Assembly: GCF_039543505.1 (NCBI RefSeq)
Contig: NZ_BAABJW010000002.1
Span: forward strand, 558,001 to 622,000
DNA length: 64,000 bases
Direction of reading: 5' to 3'
Source: Litoribaculum gwangyangense
GTDB lineage: Bacteria; Bacteroidota; Bacteroidia; Flavobacteriales; Flavobacteriaceae
In this document: positions 35,296 through 44,154 of the stretch, piece after piece
How positions within the stretch are numbered: position 1 is the first letter of the stretch
Layout: each line of letters starts with the position of its first letter
The notes under the pieces: generated by a model
Databases searched by the model: none
The model's input: the letters and a program-made list of their open reading frames with translations, nothing else
Told to the model about the DNA's origin: nothing
Program-made: the position numbers and the translations under genes

Positions 35296-35369
35296 TAAAA
35301 TTAAAATATAAATACCTGTTTTAAAATGATTTAAATCATGTTAAATCATCTAATTTGTTAATATATTTA
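35296..35369. promoter_or_regulatory. Bidirectional TGAT-N4-ATCA operator between the CBS gene and the coiled-coil/UbiB operon
   Basis: TGATTTAAATCA spans 35327-35338. A -7 box lies 29.5 bp away on both sides: TAATTTTA (minus, from 35303) and TATATTTA (plus, from 35362). One operator can serve two divergent class II promoters. Confidence 0.72.
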
Positions 35370-35488
35370 GTATTAGTTTAAGGCAAGTTAAAAAGTAATG
35401 ACACTGGACTATTAGAAGTATTTCCACCTTAGGCAATACTTAAAAAGTAAATTACATGTGACCATTATAAAATAATACCTATATACAC

Positions 35489-35857
35489 ATGAAAACAAAA
35501 ACTATATTAGAGTTGCTCACATTAAGTTCAAGTATTTATGTTTTGGCAAGAGACCATCATTTTATAGAAAAAATAAATGAGTTTTCAGAAAAAAGTAAAG
35601 AAAATATTAATAAAGCAATGTCTGAAACGCAATTAGATGAGAATGGTAACGAATTAGAGTTTATGGACAAAATTATATTAAAAACCCATGAACTTAAAGA
35701 AGAATTAAATGAAAAAATAGAGGAGTTGGTTACGAAATTTTACAAAAAAATAAATGTGGCCCACTTAGACGAAATTAAGGCTTTAAATGAAAAAATTGAA
35801 AAGCTTGAAAACGCCGTAGCTCTATTAGAAGCCAGACTTAACAAATTAGAAGCTTAA
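35489..35857 (+). CDS. Phasin-like coiled-coil protein
   Basis: A 122-residue protein: a short hydrophobic start (ILELLTLSSSIYVLA), then amphipathic helices, and a C-terminal leucine-zipper stretch (ALNEKIEKLENAVALLEARLNKLEA). This is the build of PhaF/PhaI-type phasins and related granule or membrane-surface proteins, but no phasin signature can be confirmed by eye. It is 4 bp upstream of the UbiB gene. The inferred leader to the promoter at 35362 is about 115 nt. Confidence 0.65.
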   Translation: MKTKTILELLTLSSSIYVLARDHHFIEKINEFSEKSKENINKAMSETQLDENGNELEFMDKIILKTHELKEELNEKIEELVTKFYKKINVAHLDEIKALNEKIEKLENAVALLEARLNKLEA

Positions 35858-35861
35858 TAAA

Positions 35862-37565
35862 ATGGGGCTCATTATTGATATTGTAAAACGATTTAAATCT
35901 ATCTCTAGATACAATCAAATACTTAAAGTATTGATGAAGTATGGTTTTGATGATTTGGTGCAATATTTAGAGGAAAACAAAAACTATACATTCATTCAAA
36001 AGTTAATTCCAAACTCCACAAAAAAACGAGTTTCACAGTACAGCAAATGGGCAAAAATGCGATTGGTATGTGAAGAGTTAGGTCCAACCTTTGTGAAATT
36101 CGGTCAAATTTTAAGCAACCGACCAGATTTGGTACCTCTCGAACTCACTTTCGAATTAGAAAAACTTCAAGATAATGTACCACCCATGTCGGAGGTTGAA
36201 GCGAAGAAAGTTGTTGAAACTGAACTAAAAAACAACGTGGAAACCCTGTTTGCATGGTTCGAACCAACACCTTTTGCTTCCGCATCTATGGCACAAGTGC
36301 ATAAAGTGACCTTACATTCTGGTAAGCGTGTTGCACTTAAAATACAACGTGCTGGCATTTATGATGTAATCATCGAAGACATTAAGGTGATGTATAGAAT
36401 TGCACATGTTTTGGAAAAAAGAATTCCCTCTCTAAAAAGCTTTGATCCAGTAGGTTTGGTTAAAAATTTTGAAGCATCCATATTAAAAGAACTCGATTTC
36501 ATTCATGAATCCATTAACGTGCAACGGTTCTTCAACAATTTGAAAAAAGATCAATCCTTAGAACAATTTGCACATTCGCCCAGAGTATATCAGGAATTTA
36601 CAACCTCAAAAGTATTGGCCTTAGAGTTTGTTTCTGGTATTAAAATTGATAGAATTGAAGAGCTAAAAACCAAACAAATAGACACCAAAGTTATTGCCAG
36701 GAGATTAGCAATAAGTTATTTTAAACAAATTTTTGAATATGGTTTTTTTCATGCTGATCCACACCCGGGTAACTTATTGGTTTTACCAAATAACCATATT
36801 TGCTATTTAGATTTTGGTATGATGGGAAGCATGCTTCCTAGAGACATTTCCATATTCGGGAAATTATTCATTGCTATTACCAATAAAGATGTAAAAAAAA
36901 TAATAAGAGCTTTACAACAACTTTCAAACAACGCACCCATTTTAAATCGAAGAGATTTAGAGTTTGATATTAATGAATTTGTTGAGAAATATTATGTTCG
37001 TGATGTTCATGAAAATGAAATGAGTACCATTTTATTGGAACTTAAAGATATTATCGTTGCCCATGGTTTAAAAGTACCTACTTATTTTTTCCTTTTTGCC
37101 AGGTCGTTAGTAACTATTGAGGGTGTTATTGAAAAATTAGACCCAAAATTAGAGCAATTTGAAATTGTAAAGCCTTATTTAAAAAGTAGTGCTACCAGAA
37201 AATACAATCCTTTAAAAATGGGTAAAAAAATAGTAAATTCATTAGTTGAACTTACAGATTATTTGGAAGAGTTCCCAATGGATTTAAAAAATGCCATACG
37301 CAAAATTAACTCAGGTCAAATAAAGGTAGATTTAACGCATAAAGGTATAGACCCGATGGTGCATACACTTCAAAGAATTACGAAACAATTGATTACAGCT
37401 TTTATTATGGTTGCTCTTATTGTTGGGGCATCTTTATTTATAATTTTTGAAATACAACCACTTTGGAAAGGTGTTTCTTTGTTAGGTGTCTCTAGTTTTT
37501 CATTAGCGTTATTACTGGGCTTTGGCATGATATCCAACATAAAAAAAGGGGACTACGATTATTGA
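35862..37565 (+). CDS. ubiB: UbiB/ABC1/AarF atypical protein kinase-like membrane protein
   Basis: A 567-residue protein. GPTFVKFGQILSNRPDLVP is the KxGQ signature, SMAQVHKVTLHSGKRVALKIQR the alanine-rich nucleotide loop region, and HADPHPGNLLVL with YLDFGMMG the catalytic and DFG-type motifs. Two C-terminal transmembrane helices follow (LITAFIMVALIVGASLFI and LLGVSSFSLALLLGFG). Family members support isoprenoid quinone biosynthesis or lipid homeostasis. Menaquinone use is likely here. Confidence 0.92.
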   Translation: MGLIIDIVKRFKSISRYNQILKVLMKYGFDDLVQYLEENKNYTFIQKLIPNSTKKRVSQYSKWAKMRLVCEELGPTFVKFGQILSNRPDLVPLELTFELEKLQDNVPPMSEVEAKKVVETELKNNVETLFAWFEPTPFASASMAQVHKVTLHSGKRVALKIQRAGIYDVIIEDIKVMYRIAHVLEKRIPSLKSFDPVGLVKNFEASILKELDFIHESINVQRFFNNLKKDQSLEQFAHSPRVYQEFTTSKVLALEFVSGIKIDRIEELKTKQIDTKVIARRLAISYFKQIFEYGFFHADPHPGNLLVLPNNHICYLDFGMMGSMLPRDISIFGKLFIAITNKDVKKIIRALQQLSNNAPILNRRDLEFDINEFVEKYYVRDVHENEMSTILLELKDIIVAHGLKVPTYFFLFARSLVTIEGVIEKLDPKLEQFEIVKPYLKSSATRKYNPLKMGKKIVNSLVELTDYLEEFPMDLKNAIRKINSGQIKVDLTHKGIDPMVHTLQRITKQLITAFIMVALIVGASLFIIFEIQPLWKGVSLLGVSSFSLALLLGFGMISNIKKGDYDY

Positions 37566-37590
37566 TTTTTTATTATTTTAAAAGATATAA

Positions 37591-37617
37591 AAAAAGCACA
37601 ATGAACTTGTGCTTTTT
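37591..37617. terminator. Bidirectional terminator between convergent genes
   Basis: AAAAAGCACAA (37591-37601) and TTGTGCTTTTT (37607-37617) form a perfect 11-bp stem with a 5-nt loop. Confidence 0.88.
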
Positions 37618-37634
37618 AACATAAATACAGATGT

Positions 37635-38234
37635 TTAAGGCTTTGAAAATGCTTTTTTAAAATGAGTGAAAGCCTCCGAGATTTCTGTTTGGAAATGCTC
37701 AAGTTTCGTTTCTTCTTTTTTCTTTGCATACTTGCCTTTGAACTTATCTATAAAGGAATTAAAATCTTTTTTCCCTTTTTCAAAAGATTCCTTAGCTTCA
37801 GGTTTTTCTTTATTAAATTTTTGCTCTAAAATTTCTAACTGAATTTTAAATTGTTCAATTTCAATAAGTGTAAAAGCATACATTCTATTTAAAGTTTCAT
37901 TGGTTTTAATTTTAACTTCTATGTCATGTATTATCGTAAGCAATTGCTTTTTTTGCTTTTTAAAAATTTCTTTGGTCTCTGCTTTACCTAAAGCTAATTG
38001 AACACGTAATTCATCAAATTTGGTGTGAAGCTCTTCAATTTTTTCCTTCACACCTTTAATTTTGAATTCGCTTTCATGTATAAATAAGTTAAATTTCTTT
38101 TTAACCTCCTCATACTTGTCTTGTGCCTCAGCTTTTCCTAATGCCGCTTTCACTTGAAATTCCTCCAATTCTGTAGCTGATTTTCTGAGGGCTTCAATAA
38201 CTTTATCTACAAAATGTATATCCTTGTTTTTCAT
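37635..38234 (-). CDS. Coiled-coil protein with three internal repeats
   Basis: A 199-residue, lysine- and glutamate-rich, all-helical protein without signal or membrane segment. Three related units are visible: ALGKAEAQDKYEEVKKKF... (about 30-65), ALGKAETKEIFKKQKKQL... (about 80-115) and EKPEAKESFEKGKKDF (about 143-160). The internal duplication resembles apolipoprotein/phasin-like helical repeats. No function is known. Its own operator-linked promoter places it in the stress island. Confidence 0.7.
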   Translation of the reverse strand: MKNKDIHFVDKVIEALRKSATELEEFQVKAALGKAEAQDKYEEVKKKFNLFIHESEFKIKGVKEKIEELHTKFDELRVQLALGKAETKEIFKKQKKQLLTIIHDIEVKIKTNETLNRMYAFTLIEIEQFKIQLEILEQKFNKEKPEAKESFEKGKKDFNSFIDKFKGKYAKKKEETKLEHFQTEISEAFTHFKKAFSKP

Positions 38235-38257
38235 AACTATTAGATTTATGTTGTTAT

Positions 38258-38300
38258 TAAATATCTAAACAAAACTGATTTTAGGCAATGATAATCATCA
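38258..38300 (-). promoter_or_regulatory. TGAT-N4-ATCA operator of the coiled-coil repeat gene
   Basis: TGATAATCATCA spans 38289-38300. At 29.5 bp on the minus strand lies GATATTTA (4 of 6 fixed positions). Confidence 0.5.
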
Positions 38301-38324
38301 GTTTTATATAACCTAGCCTCTATA

Positions 38325-38684
38325 TTAAAGGGGAATCAATTTAACCGTGGTTGGTATAAAACCATTATCCAAAATCAAGGTTTCAAAACCATCAGCCGAA
38401 ATTTCAGCATAAATGAAATCGTACCAATCATGACAGGAGGTTCCTTCTGAATTCGTAATTAGAATTAATTGAATATTTTCACCCTCCTGATTTAAATAAA
38501 TAGCTGTTGTTTTTGCATTCGGAATGGGTTCATCATTTGTAATGTTTAATACTTTATAGCAATAAGGCCAATCAAAGTGGAAAAGACCATCGAGTGAATC
38601 ACCAATATCTATACTTGGGCTACATCTAAACAAAGTAAAAAATCCCATTATCATGAATAATGATATGAAGAATTGGTTTTTCAT
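38325..38684 (-). CDS. Hypothetical lipoprotein
   Basis: From the ATG at 38684 the product is 119 residues with a lipoprotein signal (FISLFMIMGFFTLFRC). The rest (YCYKVLNITNDEPIPNAKTTAIY... FETLILDNGFIPTTVKLIPL) looks like a small beta-sandwich of the carboxypeptidase-regulatory-like type. A longer frame to 38732 crosses the -7 box and is unlikely. Function unknown. Confidence 0.6.
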   Translation of the reverse strand: MKNQFFISLFMIMGFFTLFRCSPSIDIGDSLDGLFHFDWPYCYKVLNITNDEPIPNAKTTAIYLNQEGENIQLILITNSEGTSCHDWYDFIYAEISADGFETLILDNGFIPTTVKLIPL

Positions 38685-38701
38685 AATATCACCACTTTCT
38701 A

Positions 38702-38744
38702 TAAATGTAATGATGTAGATTTTGGTATGCAATGAGAAATATCA
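38702..38744 (-). promoter_or_regulatory. TGAG-N4-ATCA operator and promoter of the small lipoprotein gene
   Basis: TGAGAAATATCA spans 38733-38744 with one mismatch. TACATTTA starts at 38709 on the minus strand, 29.5 bp from the centre. This position excludes the upstream start at 38732. Confidence 0.55.
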
Positions 38745-38792
38745 GCTCAAAGAAATTAATTGATTTACTCTAAAAACACGTTGGTAACTAAA

Positions 38793-38835
38793 TGATTTTA
38801 ATCATTTTATATATTATCATGTTATCATAACTTTA
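38793..38835 (+). promoter_or_regulatory. TGAT-N4-ATCA operator and promoter of the Mla-type operon
   Basis: TGATTTTAATCA spans 38793-38804 and TAACTTTA starts at 38828, 29.5 bp from the centre. The start codon follows at 38859. Confidence 0.7.
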
Positions 38836-38858
38836 AATATTGGAATACCTGTTTTTTT

Positions 38859-39629
38859 ATGCTTAAATCAATCCATATAAAATCGTTCTTTATAGAAATT
38901 GGTGAACTCACATACTTTGCTAGAAGGTTTTTTAAAGAACTTTTTAATAAGCCTTTTGAGTTTAATGAGTTACTTAAGCAATGTTATAATATAGGCAACC
39001 GCTCATTTTTACTGGTTGGTGTTACAGGCTTTATAATAGGTTTGGTTATTACGTTACAAACTAGACCCACCTTGGAAGAGTTTGGAGCAGAATCGTGGAT
39101 GCCATCTATGGTAAGCATTTCCATTATAAGAGAAATTGGTCCTGTAATAATTGCTTTAACTTTTGCTGGACGTATAGCCTCAGGAATTGGTGCCGAATTA
39201 GGCTCCATGCGTGTAACCGAACAAATTGATGCCATGGAAGTTTCAGGTACGAACCCATTTAAATTTCTTGTGGTAACCAGGGTTCTGGCAGCAACTTTGA
39301 TGCTACCCATTTTAGTGATTTTTGGCGATGCCATAGCACTTTATGGGTCTTACATCATTGAAAACCTAAAGGGTGAAGTGTCCTTTCAATTATATTTCAA
39401 CAAGGTGTTTAATTCGTTAGAGTTTGGAGACATTGTTCCAGCTACCATTAAAACCTATTTTTTTGGTTTTGCCATTGGGTTAGTAGGGTGTTTCAAAGGG
39501 TATTATTGCGAGAAGGGTACCGTTGGCGTTGGGTTGGCTGCAAACTCTGCGGTGGTATTTTCGTCTATGCTATTATTTATAATTGACTTTATAGCTGTAT
39601 TTATAACCGATATATTTTTTGAAATTTAA
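38859..39629 (+). CDS. mlaE: MlaE-type permease of a lipid ABC transporter
   Basis: A 256-residue permease of the MlaE family: LEEFGAESWMPSMVSISIIREIGPVI, then FAGRIASGIGAELGSMRVTEQIDAMEVSGTNP, the family core. About five membrane helices are present. It is first of three genes encoding permease, ATPase and MCE protein. The complex moves phospholipids between outer and inner membranes and protects barrier function. Confidence 0.92.
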   Translation: MLKSIHIKSFFIEIGELTYFARRFFKELFNKPFEFNELLKQCYNIGNRSFLLVGVTGFIIGLVITLQTRPTLEEFGAESWMPSMVSISIIREIGPVIIALTFAGRIASGIGAELGSMRVTEQIDAMEVSGTNPFKFLVVTRVLAATLMLPILVIFGDAIALYGSYIIENLKGEVSFQLYFNKVFNSLEFGDIVPATIKTYFFGFAIGLVGCFKGYYCEKGTVGVGLAANSAVVFSSMLLFIIDFIAVFITDIFFEI

Positions 39630-39631
39630 AA

Positions 39632-40411
39632 ATGAATTCAATACAAAATATACAAACACCAAAAGAGACTATAAGCTTAAAAAAGCCTATTCTCGAAATT
39701 AAAGATTTAAAAAAATCCTTTGGAAACAATCATGTTTTAAATGGATTCAATTTACAGCTTTTTGAGGGCGAAAACTTGGTAATTATGGGTAAATCTGGTT
39801 CTGGAAAATCGGTAATGATAAAATGTTTGGTGGGCTTGATGCAACCAGATTCAGGAAGTATTTCAGTTATGGGTAAAGATATCAATACACTTAACCGTAA
39901 CGATTTAGATGAATTACGAACCGAAATTGGGTTTCTTTTCCAAGGAAGTGCTCTATATGATTCAATGACGGTAAGAGAGAATTTAGAATTTCCATTAAGG
40001 CGACACAAACATAAGTTTGGAGATTTAACAGACACTACAGAGTTGGTTATCGAAGCCTTAGAAAGTGTAGGATTGGTTGACGCCATAGATTTAATGCCCG
40101 TGGAACTTTCTGGGGGCATGCAAAGGCGTGTGGCTTTGGCCAGAACATTAATACTGAAACCAAAAATTATTTTATATGATGAGCCAACAAGTGGATTAGA
40201 TCCTATCACAGCTAAAGAAATTATAGAACTTATGCGACGTGTTCAACGCCAATATAAAACATCTTCGCTAATCATCACCCATGATGTAGATTGTGCGCGT
40301 GTGGTTTCAGAACGTATGATTCTGTTGGTAGATGGTATAAACTACGCCGAAGGTATTTTTGAAGCATTAAGAGCTTCAAAGGATGAAAAGATTAAAGCGT
40401 TTTTTAAATAA
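39632..40411 (+). CDS. mlaF: MlaF-type ATPase of a lipid ABC transporter
   Basis: A 259-residue ABC ATPase 2 bp after the permease. Walker A is MGKSGSGKSVM, the signature LSGGMQRRVALART and Walker B ILYDEPTSGLDP, with the switch His in ITHDVD. It powers the Mla-like complex. A 159-codon open frame on the opposite strand inside it is a shadow. Confidence 0.94.
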   Translation: MNSIQNIQTPKETISLKKPILEIKDLKKSFGNNHVLNGFNLQLFEGENLVIMGKSGSGKSVMIKCLVGLMQPDSGSISVMGKDINTLNRNDLDELRTEIGFLFQGSALYDSMTVRENLEFPLRRHKHKFGDLTDTTELVIEALESVGLVDAIDLMPVELSGGMQRRVALARTLILKPKIILYDEPTSGLDPITAKEIIELMRRVQRQYKTSSLIITHDVDCARVVSERMILLVDGINYAEGIFEALRASKDEKIKAFFK

Positions 40412-40423
40412 ATATTTCAGATC

Positions 40424-41410
40424 ATGAGAAAGACAAATAATGAAAAATTAAAATTGGGCATCTTCGTTATTGTTGGATTGCTATTATTTGTAGTAGCGAT
40501 TTATTTTATTGGAAATCGTCAAAATATGTTTGTAAAAACATTTAGCATCAGTGCCAATTTTAATAACGTAAATGGTTTGATTCAAGGTAATAATGTACGC
40601 TATTCTGGCATCAATATAGGAACGGTAAAAACCATTTCCATGATAAACGATTCTACCATTAACGTGAATATGGTTATTGAAGAAAAAATGGTTCAACATA
40701 TTAAAAAAGACGCTATTGCCACTATTGGAACCGATGGTTTGGTTGGGAATATGATTGTTAATATCATCCCCGGTGACGGAAATGCTGAAGCTATTTCGGA
40801 GGGTGATATTATTAAAAGTTATACCAAAATTGGTACAGCAGACATGCTTAACACTTTAAGTGTTACCAATGAAAATGCCGCATTATTGACCGCAAAACTT
40901 CTCAATATCGCAGATGCTATGGCTGATAGTAAAGGCACTTTTGGAATGCTTATAAATGATACCATAGTATCCAATAACTTAAAGCATACAGTGAATCAAT
41001 TACGAATTATGAGTATTGAAGCCAACAAATCCATGAAATCATTAAATGCCATTATTAATAATATTAATTTTGATGAAAGCATTGCTGGTGTATTGTTGAA
41101 CGATTCTATTGAAGCTCAAAAGATAAAAGTTGTTCTAACCAATTTAGAAACATCCAGCCAAGACATGAAAGCGGTCATTACAAACCTTAATGAAACCATC
41201 ACCGATCTTAAAAATGGAAAAGGCGCTGTTGATTATCTTTTTAAAGATGAAAACTTTGTAAAAAACTTGGAACAGTCTATGAAAAACATTTATGAAGGTA
41301 CCGATAAATTCAACCAGAATATGGAAGCCTTAAAGCACAATTTCTTGACCCGTAGTTATTTTAGAAAGTTAGAACGCGAACAAAAAAAGATGGACAAAGA
41401 AAATAAGTAA
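40424..41410 (+). CDS. mlaD: MlaD-type MCE-domain lipid-binding protein
   Basis: A 328-residue protein with one N-terminal helix (IFVIVGLLLFVVAIYFI) and an MCE domain (FNNVNGLIQGNNVRYSGINIGTVKTISM). A long helical, Asn/Thr-rich C-terminal region follows, longer than in E. coli MlaD and closer to other Bacteroidetes MCE proteins. It would form the periplasmic hexameric ring or tube. It completes the operon and is followed by a convergent gene. Confidence 0.9.
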   Translation: MRKTNNEKLKLGIFVIVGLLLFVVAIYFIGNRQNMFVKTFSISANFNNVNGLIQGNNVRYSGINIGTVKTISMINDSTINVNMVIEEKMVQHIKKDAIATIGTDGLVGNMIVNIIPGDGNAEAISEGDIIKSYTKIGTADMLNTLSVTNENAALLTAKLLNIADAMADSKGTFGMLINDTIVSNNLKHTVNQLRIMSIEANKSMKSLNAIINNINFDESIAGVLLNDSIEAQKIKVVLTNLETSSQDMKAVITNLNETITDLKNGKGAVDYLFKDENFVKNLEQSMKNIYEGTDKFNQNMEALKHNFLTRSYFRKLEREQKKMDKENK

Positions 41411-41436
41411 GACTCTTATTATTTTGTAATTTTTAA

Positions 41437-41775
41437 TTAATTGTAAATTAATCTTAAAATCAAAATCCCAATAGAAACCACAAAAATACTTGTATAAATT
41501 GTCTTATTATGTTTGGCGAGCCAATTAGGTAAAAAAATATCAAAGTTATCTTTTGTGGAATCTGAATATTTTCGGGCTATTAAAGTAAGCGGACAATACC
41601 ATTTAAACAATAGGAGCACAATACCTTCCAATATTACCAAACCTATACAAATCCAGACCCAAACATCAATTTTATTAAAAATAGTGGCATACAACAAATA
41701 AAATATAACCACATTGTAAAACAACCAGATTATGGTGTGGATTGTTTTGATGAATACAAGATTTGTATTTTTCAT
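41437..41775 (-). CDS. Hypothetical four-helix membrane protein
   Basis: A 112-residue protein with about four hydrophobic segments (TIIWLFYNVVIFYLLYA, VWVWICIGLVILEGIVLLLF, IYTSIFVVSIGILILRL) and a conserved-looking loop WYCPLTLIARKYSDSTKDNFDIFLP. The CPLT element faintly recalls DUF2784-type proteins; I do not claim membership. It lies 11 bp downstream of a PNPOx-like gene, so it is co-transcribed. Confidence 0.65.
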   Translation of the reverse strand: MKNTNLVFIKTIHTIIWLFYNVVIFYLLYATIFNKIDVWVWICIGLVILEGIVLLLFKWYCPLTLIARKYSDSTKDNFDIFLPNWLAKHNKTIYTSIFVVSIGILILRLIYN

Positions 41776-41786
41776 CTAATTCATCA

Positions 41787-42296
41787 TTAAAGAATGCCAA
41801 ACTTTTTCTCCTTTTTGGGTATTAAATAGTTCACGTTGCTTTTAGATTTCCGTTGCTTACCCGTAATTTCCTGAATATTTATATGATAAACTATGGGTAA
41901 AGCTTCAAAGTGTGTTTTACCAGAAAATTCTGGAATAAACTGAAGTTCCTTGTTCTCATTTTCTTTTATGAGTTTTTTTACACCCAATGAAAACTTATGC
42001 AATTCATATTTAGCATCTGAGCCTTCCAATTCCTCAAAAGTCCCCTGAATAAGTATGGACTTCCATTCATCAACAGATTGTATTTCGGCAATTTCAAGGG
42101 CCACAGCATTATTCGCCCTAAGGGCTTTAGTTTTATGGCCTTCACCTGTATAACCTATCACCGTCAGGTTCTTTTTGTCGTAGTAGTAAGTGATGGGAAT
42201 TACAAAAGGTGAATTTTTATATACATAAGCCAAATGCCCAATATAATTGTTGTTAAGGATTTTTAAGCAATCTTCTTTTTTAATATTTGTAATCAT
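41787..42296 (-). CDS. PNPOx-like (split-barrel flavin-binding) family protein, copy 1
   Basis: A 169-residue split-barrel protein: NYIGHLAYVYKNSPFVIPITYYYD, then VIGYTGEGHKTKALRANNAVALEIAEI and WKSILIQGTFEELEG. This is the pyridoxamine 5'-phosphate oxidase-like fold, commonly FMN- or F420/haem-binding. It has a close paralogue just upstream. Similar proteins appear in the dormancy regulon of mycobacteria; the parallel is contextual. Confidence 0.85.
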   Translation of the reverse strand: MITNIKKEDCLKILNNNYIGHLAYVYKNSPFVIPITYYYDKKNLTVIGYTGEGHKTKALRANNAVALEIAEIQSVDEWKSILIQGTFEELEGSDAKYELHKFSLGVKKLIKENENKELQFIPEFSGKTHFEALPIVYHINIQEITGKQRKSKSNVNYLIPKKEKKFGIL

Positions 42297-42350
42297 GGTA
42301 AGTCTTTATTTAATTGTTAGTAGAAAAGAATGATTTTAAACAATTCAAAT

Positions 42351-42806
42351 CTAATATTGTCTCTCCCTACCTGTTAGTTCTTCAATTTCAATTTGAAAGA
42401 CCACTGGTATACCTTCTTTAAAAATTTTACTTGAGAACTCACTTATATGACTTAAATGTTTACCTTCTTTAATTTTGATAACATCCTTGACACGCTCTGA
42501 AAATTTATGCAGATTGATTTTTGCAGAACTACCTTCAAACTCCCTATATATTCCATGTGCCAAAACAGATTTCCAATTACTTACAGAATCTATTTCTGCA
42601 ACTTCTAAAGATACTAGGCCATTATTTCGCAAAGCCTTTATTTTATGACCAATACCGGAATAGCCAATAATGGTATTTTCAATGTCATCATAATAGTAAG
42701 TTATAGGGACTACATAAGGGCGGTTGTTAAATATGTATCCTAAATAACCAATATAATTTCTTTTTAATAAATATGTGCACTCGAATGTGGTAAGGGTTTT
42801 AATCAT
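42351..42806 (-). CDS. PNPOx-like (split-barrel flavin-binding) family protein, copy 2
   Basis: A 151-residue paralogue of the next gene downstream: NYIGYLGYIFNNRPYVVPITYYYDD, IGYSGIGHKIKALRNNGLVSLEVAEI and WKSVLAHGIYREFEG align block by block. The N-terminal Cys (TFECTYLLKR) replaces KKEDCLKIL of the other copy. It is first in a three-gene minus-strand unit. Substrate unknown. Confidence 0.85.
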   Translation of the reverse strand: MIKTLTTFECTYLLKRNYIGYLGYIFNNRPYVVPITYYYDDIENTIIGYSGIGHKIKALRNNGLVSLEVAEIDSVSNWKSVLAHGIYREFEGSSAKINLHKFSERVKDVIKIKEGKHLSHISEFSSKIFKEGIPVVFQIEIEELTGRERQY

Positions 42807-42880
42807 ATTCTAAGATTTAATGAGTTATTTAATAAATGACATTTAAAAAGATTCGCTCTTTTTAAAGTTAGAAAACTATG

Positions 42881-42923
42881 TCAAGTTATTTTAAATTTGT
42901 CTTTAATTTTATGATATAAATCA
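42881..42923 (-). promoter_or_regulatory. TGAT-N4-ATCA operator of the PNPOx-like gene pair
   Basis: TGATATAAATCA spans 42912-42923 and overlaps the stop codon of the upstream gene. TAACTTGA starts at 42888 on the minus strand, 29.5 bp from the centre. A 9-bp AT-rich hairpin (42842-42866) lies between the box and the start codon at 42806. Confidence 0.55.
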
Positions 42924-44138
42924 GTTTGTTCTGAGTTCAATCAAAGTTATTTCAGGACGCATACCTAATCTTCCTGGGAAACCAATCCAACCCAATCCTC
43001 TATTTACATATAAATATTGATTATTATGTTTATATAAACCTGCCCAATGTTTGTACTTATATTTTATTGGGCTCCAAGTCATGTCTTTATAATTAAATCC
43101 GAATTGCATGCCATGTGTGTGACCAGAAAGCGTTAGTGCAATGTTTGTATCATTAACAACCTCTTCATTCCAGTGGCAAGGGTCATGCGAGAGTAATATT
43201 TTAAAAGGAATATTAATTACTTTTTTTATGGCAGATACTAAATCGCCGTATTGCTTAAAAGGTGGTTTCCCCCAATTCTCGACACCAATAATGGCTATTT
43301 TTTCATTGTCTGTTTTAATAATTTCAGACTCATTCACCAATAATTTAAAACCTACATCCTTATAGAATTGTTTAATTTTATTGAGGTTTTCTTGTTTTTC
43401 TGCATCACTATTCCATTTCGAATAATCGCCATAATCATGATTTCCCAAAACGGCGTACTTCCCTTTTATGGCAGATAGTTTTTTAAATGTTTTATCCCAA
43501 CCAGTTAATTCCCAAGCATAGTTATTGACCAAATCGCCCGTAAAAAAAATAAAATCTGGATGTAAATTGTTGATAAGTCTAAACGCTTTTTGCAAGACTT
43601 TATAACGATTGTTAAACCCTCCAATATGTAAATCAGAAATTTGAACGATTTTTAAACCATCAAACGCTTTTGGTAAATAGTTGAAATATAATTTATGTGT
43701 ATATATTTTAAAATGATAAACTGCTTTAAAAACAGCGTAAACAATAACAAAAAAAGGTAGAAATCCTGAAAACAAACCAATTAATGGAATTACTACCAAA
43801 GATTCTTTTTCAGAAAAAACGACGTTGCCAAAAAACAGAATCGATATTATAATAACAAATAGAATTTTAGGAATAAACGATGAAATGGTGAGCCCATATA
43901 ATGATGAAACTAATAATTGTTTCCGTTTTGGATTGATATCATCTAGAGTCACCTTAAGAATAATTATGGCTGTTATAAGCCCAATAGAAAAACACCAGAA
44001 TAATAGATTAATAGCCCTTGTAAGCAATGAAGAATCTAGTAATTGTGCAATATCTTGTAGCCAGTGAAATGATAAAATATCTACTAATAGAATTGCTAAA
44101 CACAATAATAAAATTGTAAAAAAGGAATAGCTACGCAT
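42921..44138 (-). CDS. Membrane-anchored calcineurin-type metallophosphoesterase
   Basis: A 405-residue protein: four or so N-terminal membrane helices (1-150), then a metallophosphoesterase domain with KIVQISDLHIGG, FFTGDLVNN, VLGNHDYGDYS, LLSHDP and TLSGHTHGMQFG supplying the dinuclear metal ligands. Similar to YaeI/YkuE-type phosphodiesterases, which act on lipid pyrophosphates or other phosphoesters. Its stop lies within the operator for the next unit. Confidence 0.88.
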   Translation of the reverse strand: MRSYSFFTILLLCLAILLVDILSFHWLQDIAQLLDSSLLTRAINLLFWCFSIGLITAIIILKVTLDDINPKRKQLLVSSLYGLTISSFIPKILFVIIISILFFGNVVFSEKESLVVIPLIGLFSGFLPFFVIVYAVFKAVYHFKIYTHKLYFNYLPKAFDGLKIVQISDLHIGGFNNRYKVLQKAFRLINNLHPDFIFFTGDLVNNYAWELTGWDKTFKKLSAIKGKYAVLGNHDYGDYSKWNSDAEKQENLNKIKQFYKDVGFKLLVNESEIIKTDNEKIAIIGVENWGKPPFKQYGDLVSAIKKVINIPFKILLSHDPCHWNEEVVNDTNIALTLSGHTHGMQFGFNYKDMTWSPIKYKYKHWAGLYKHNNQYLYVNRGLGWIGFPGRLGMRPEITLIELRTN

Positions 44139-44154
44139 GATATTTTACTTTGGA

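Noticed and set aside
39730..40209. 159-codon open frame antisense to the MlaF-type ATPase gene
   Set aside because: It lies wholly inside a gene with complete ABC motifs and has no family features; it is a shadow frame in AT-rich sequence. Other antisense frames such as 9524-9805 and 18596-18871 were dropped for the same reason.
42331..42342. TGAT-N4-AACA upstream of the first PNPOx-like gene (42296)
   Set aside because: Two mismatches in the right half and no -7-like box at 29.5 bp; the gene is probably read from the promoter upstream of its paralogue.
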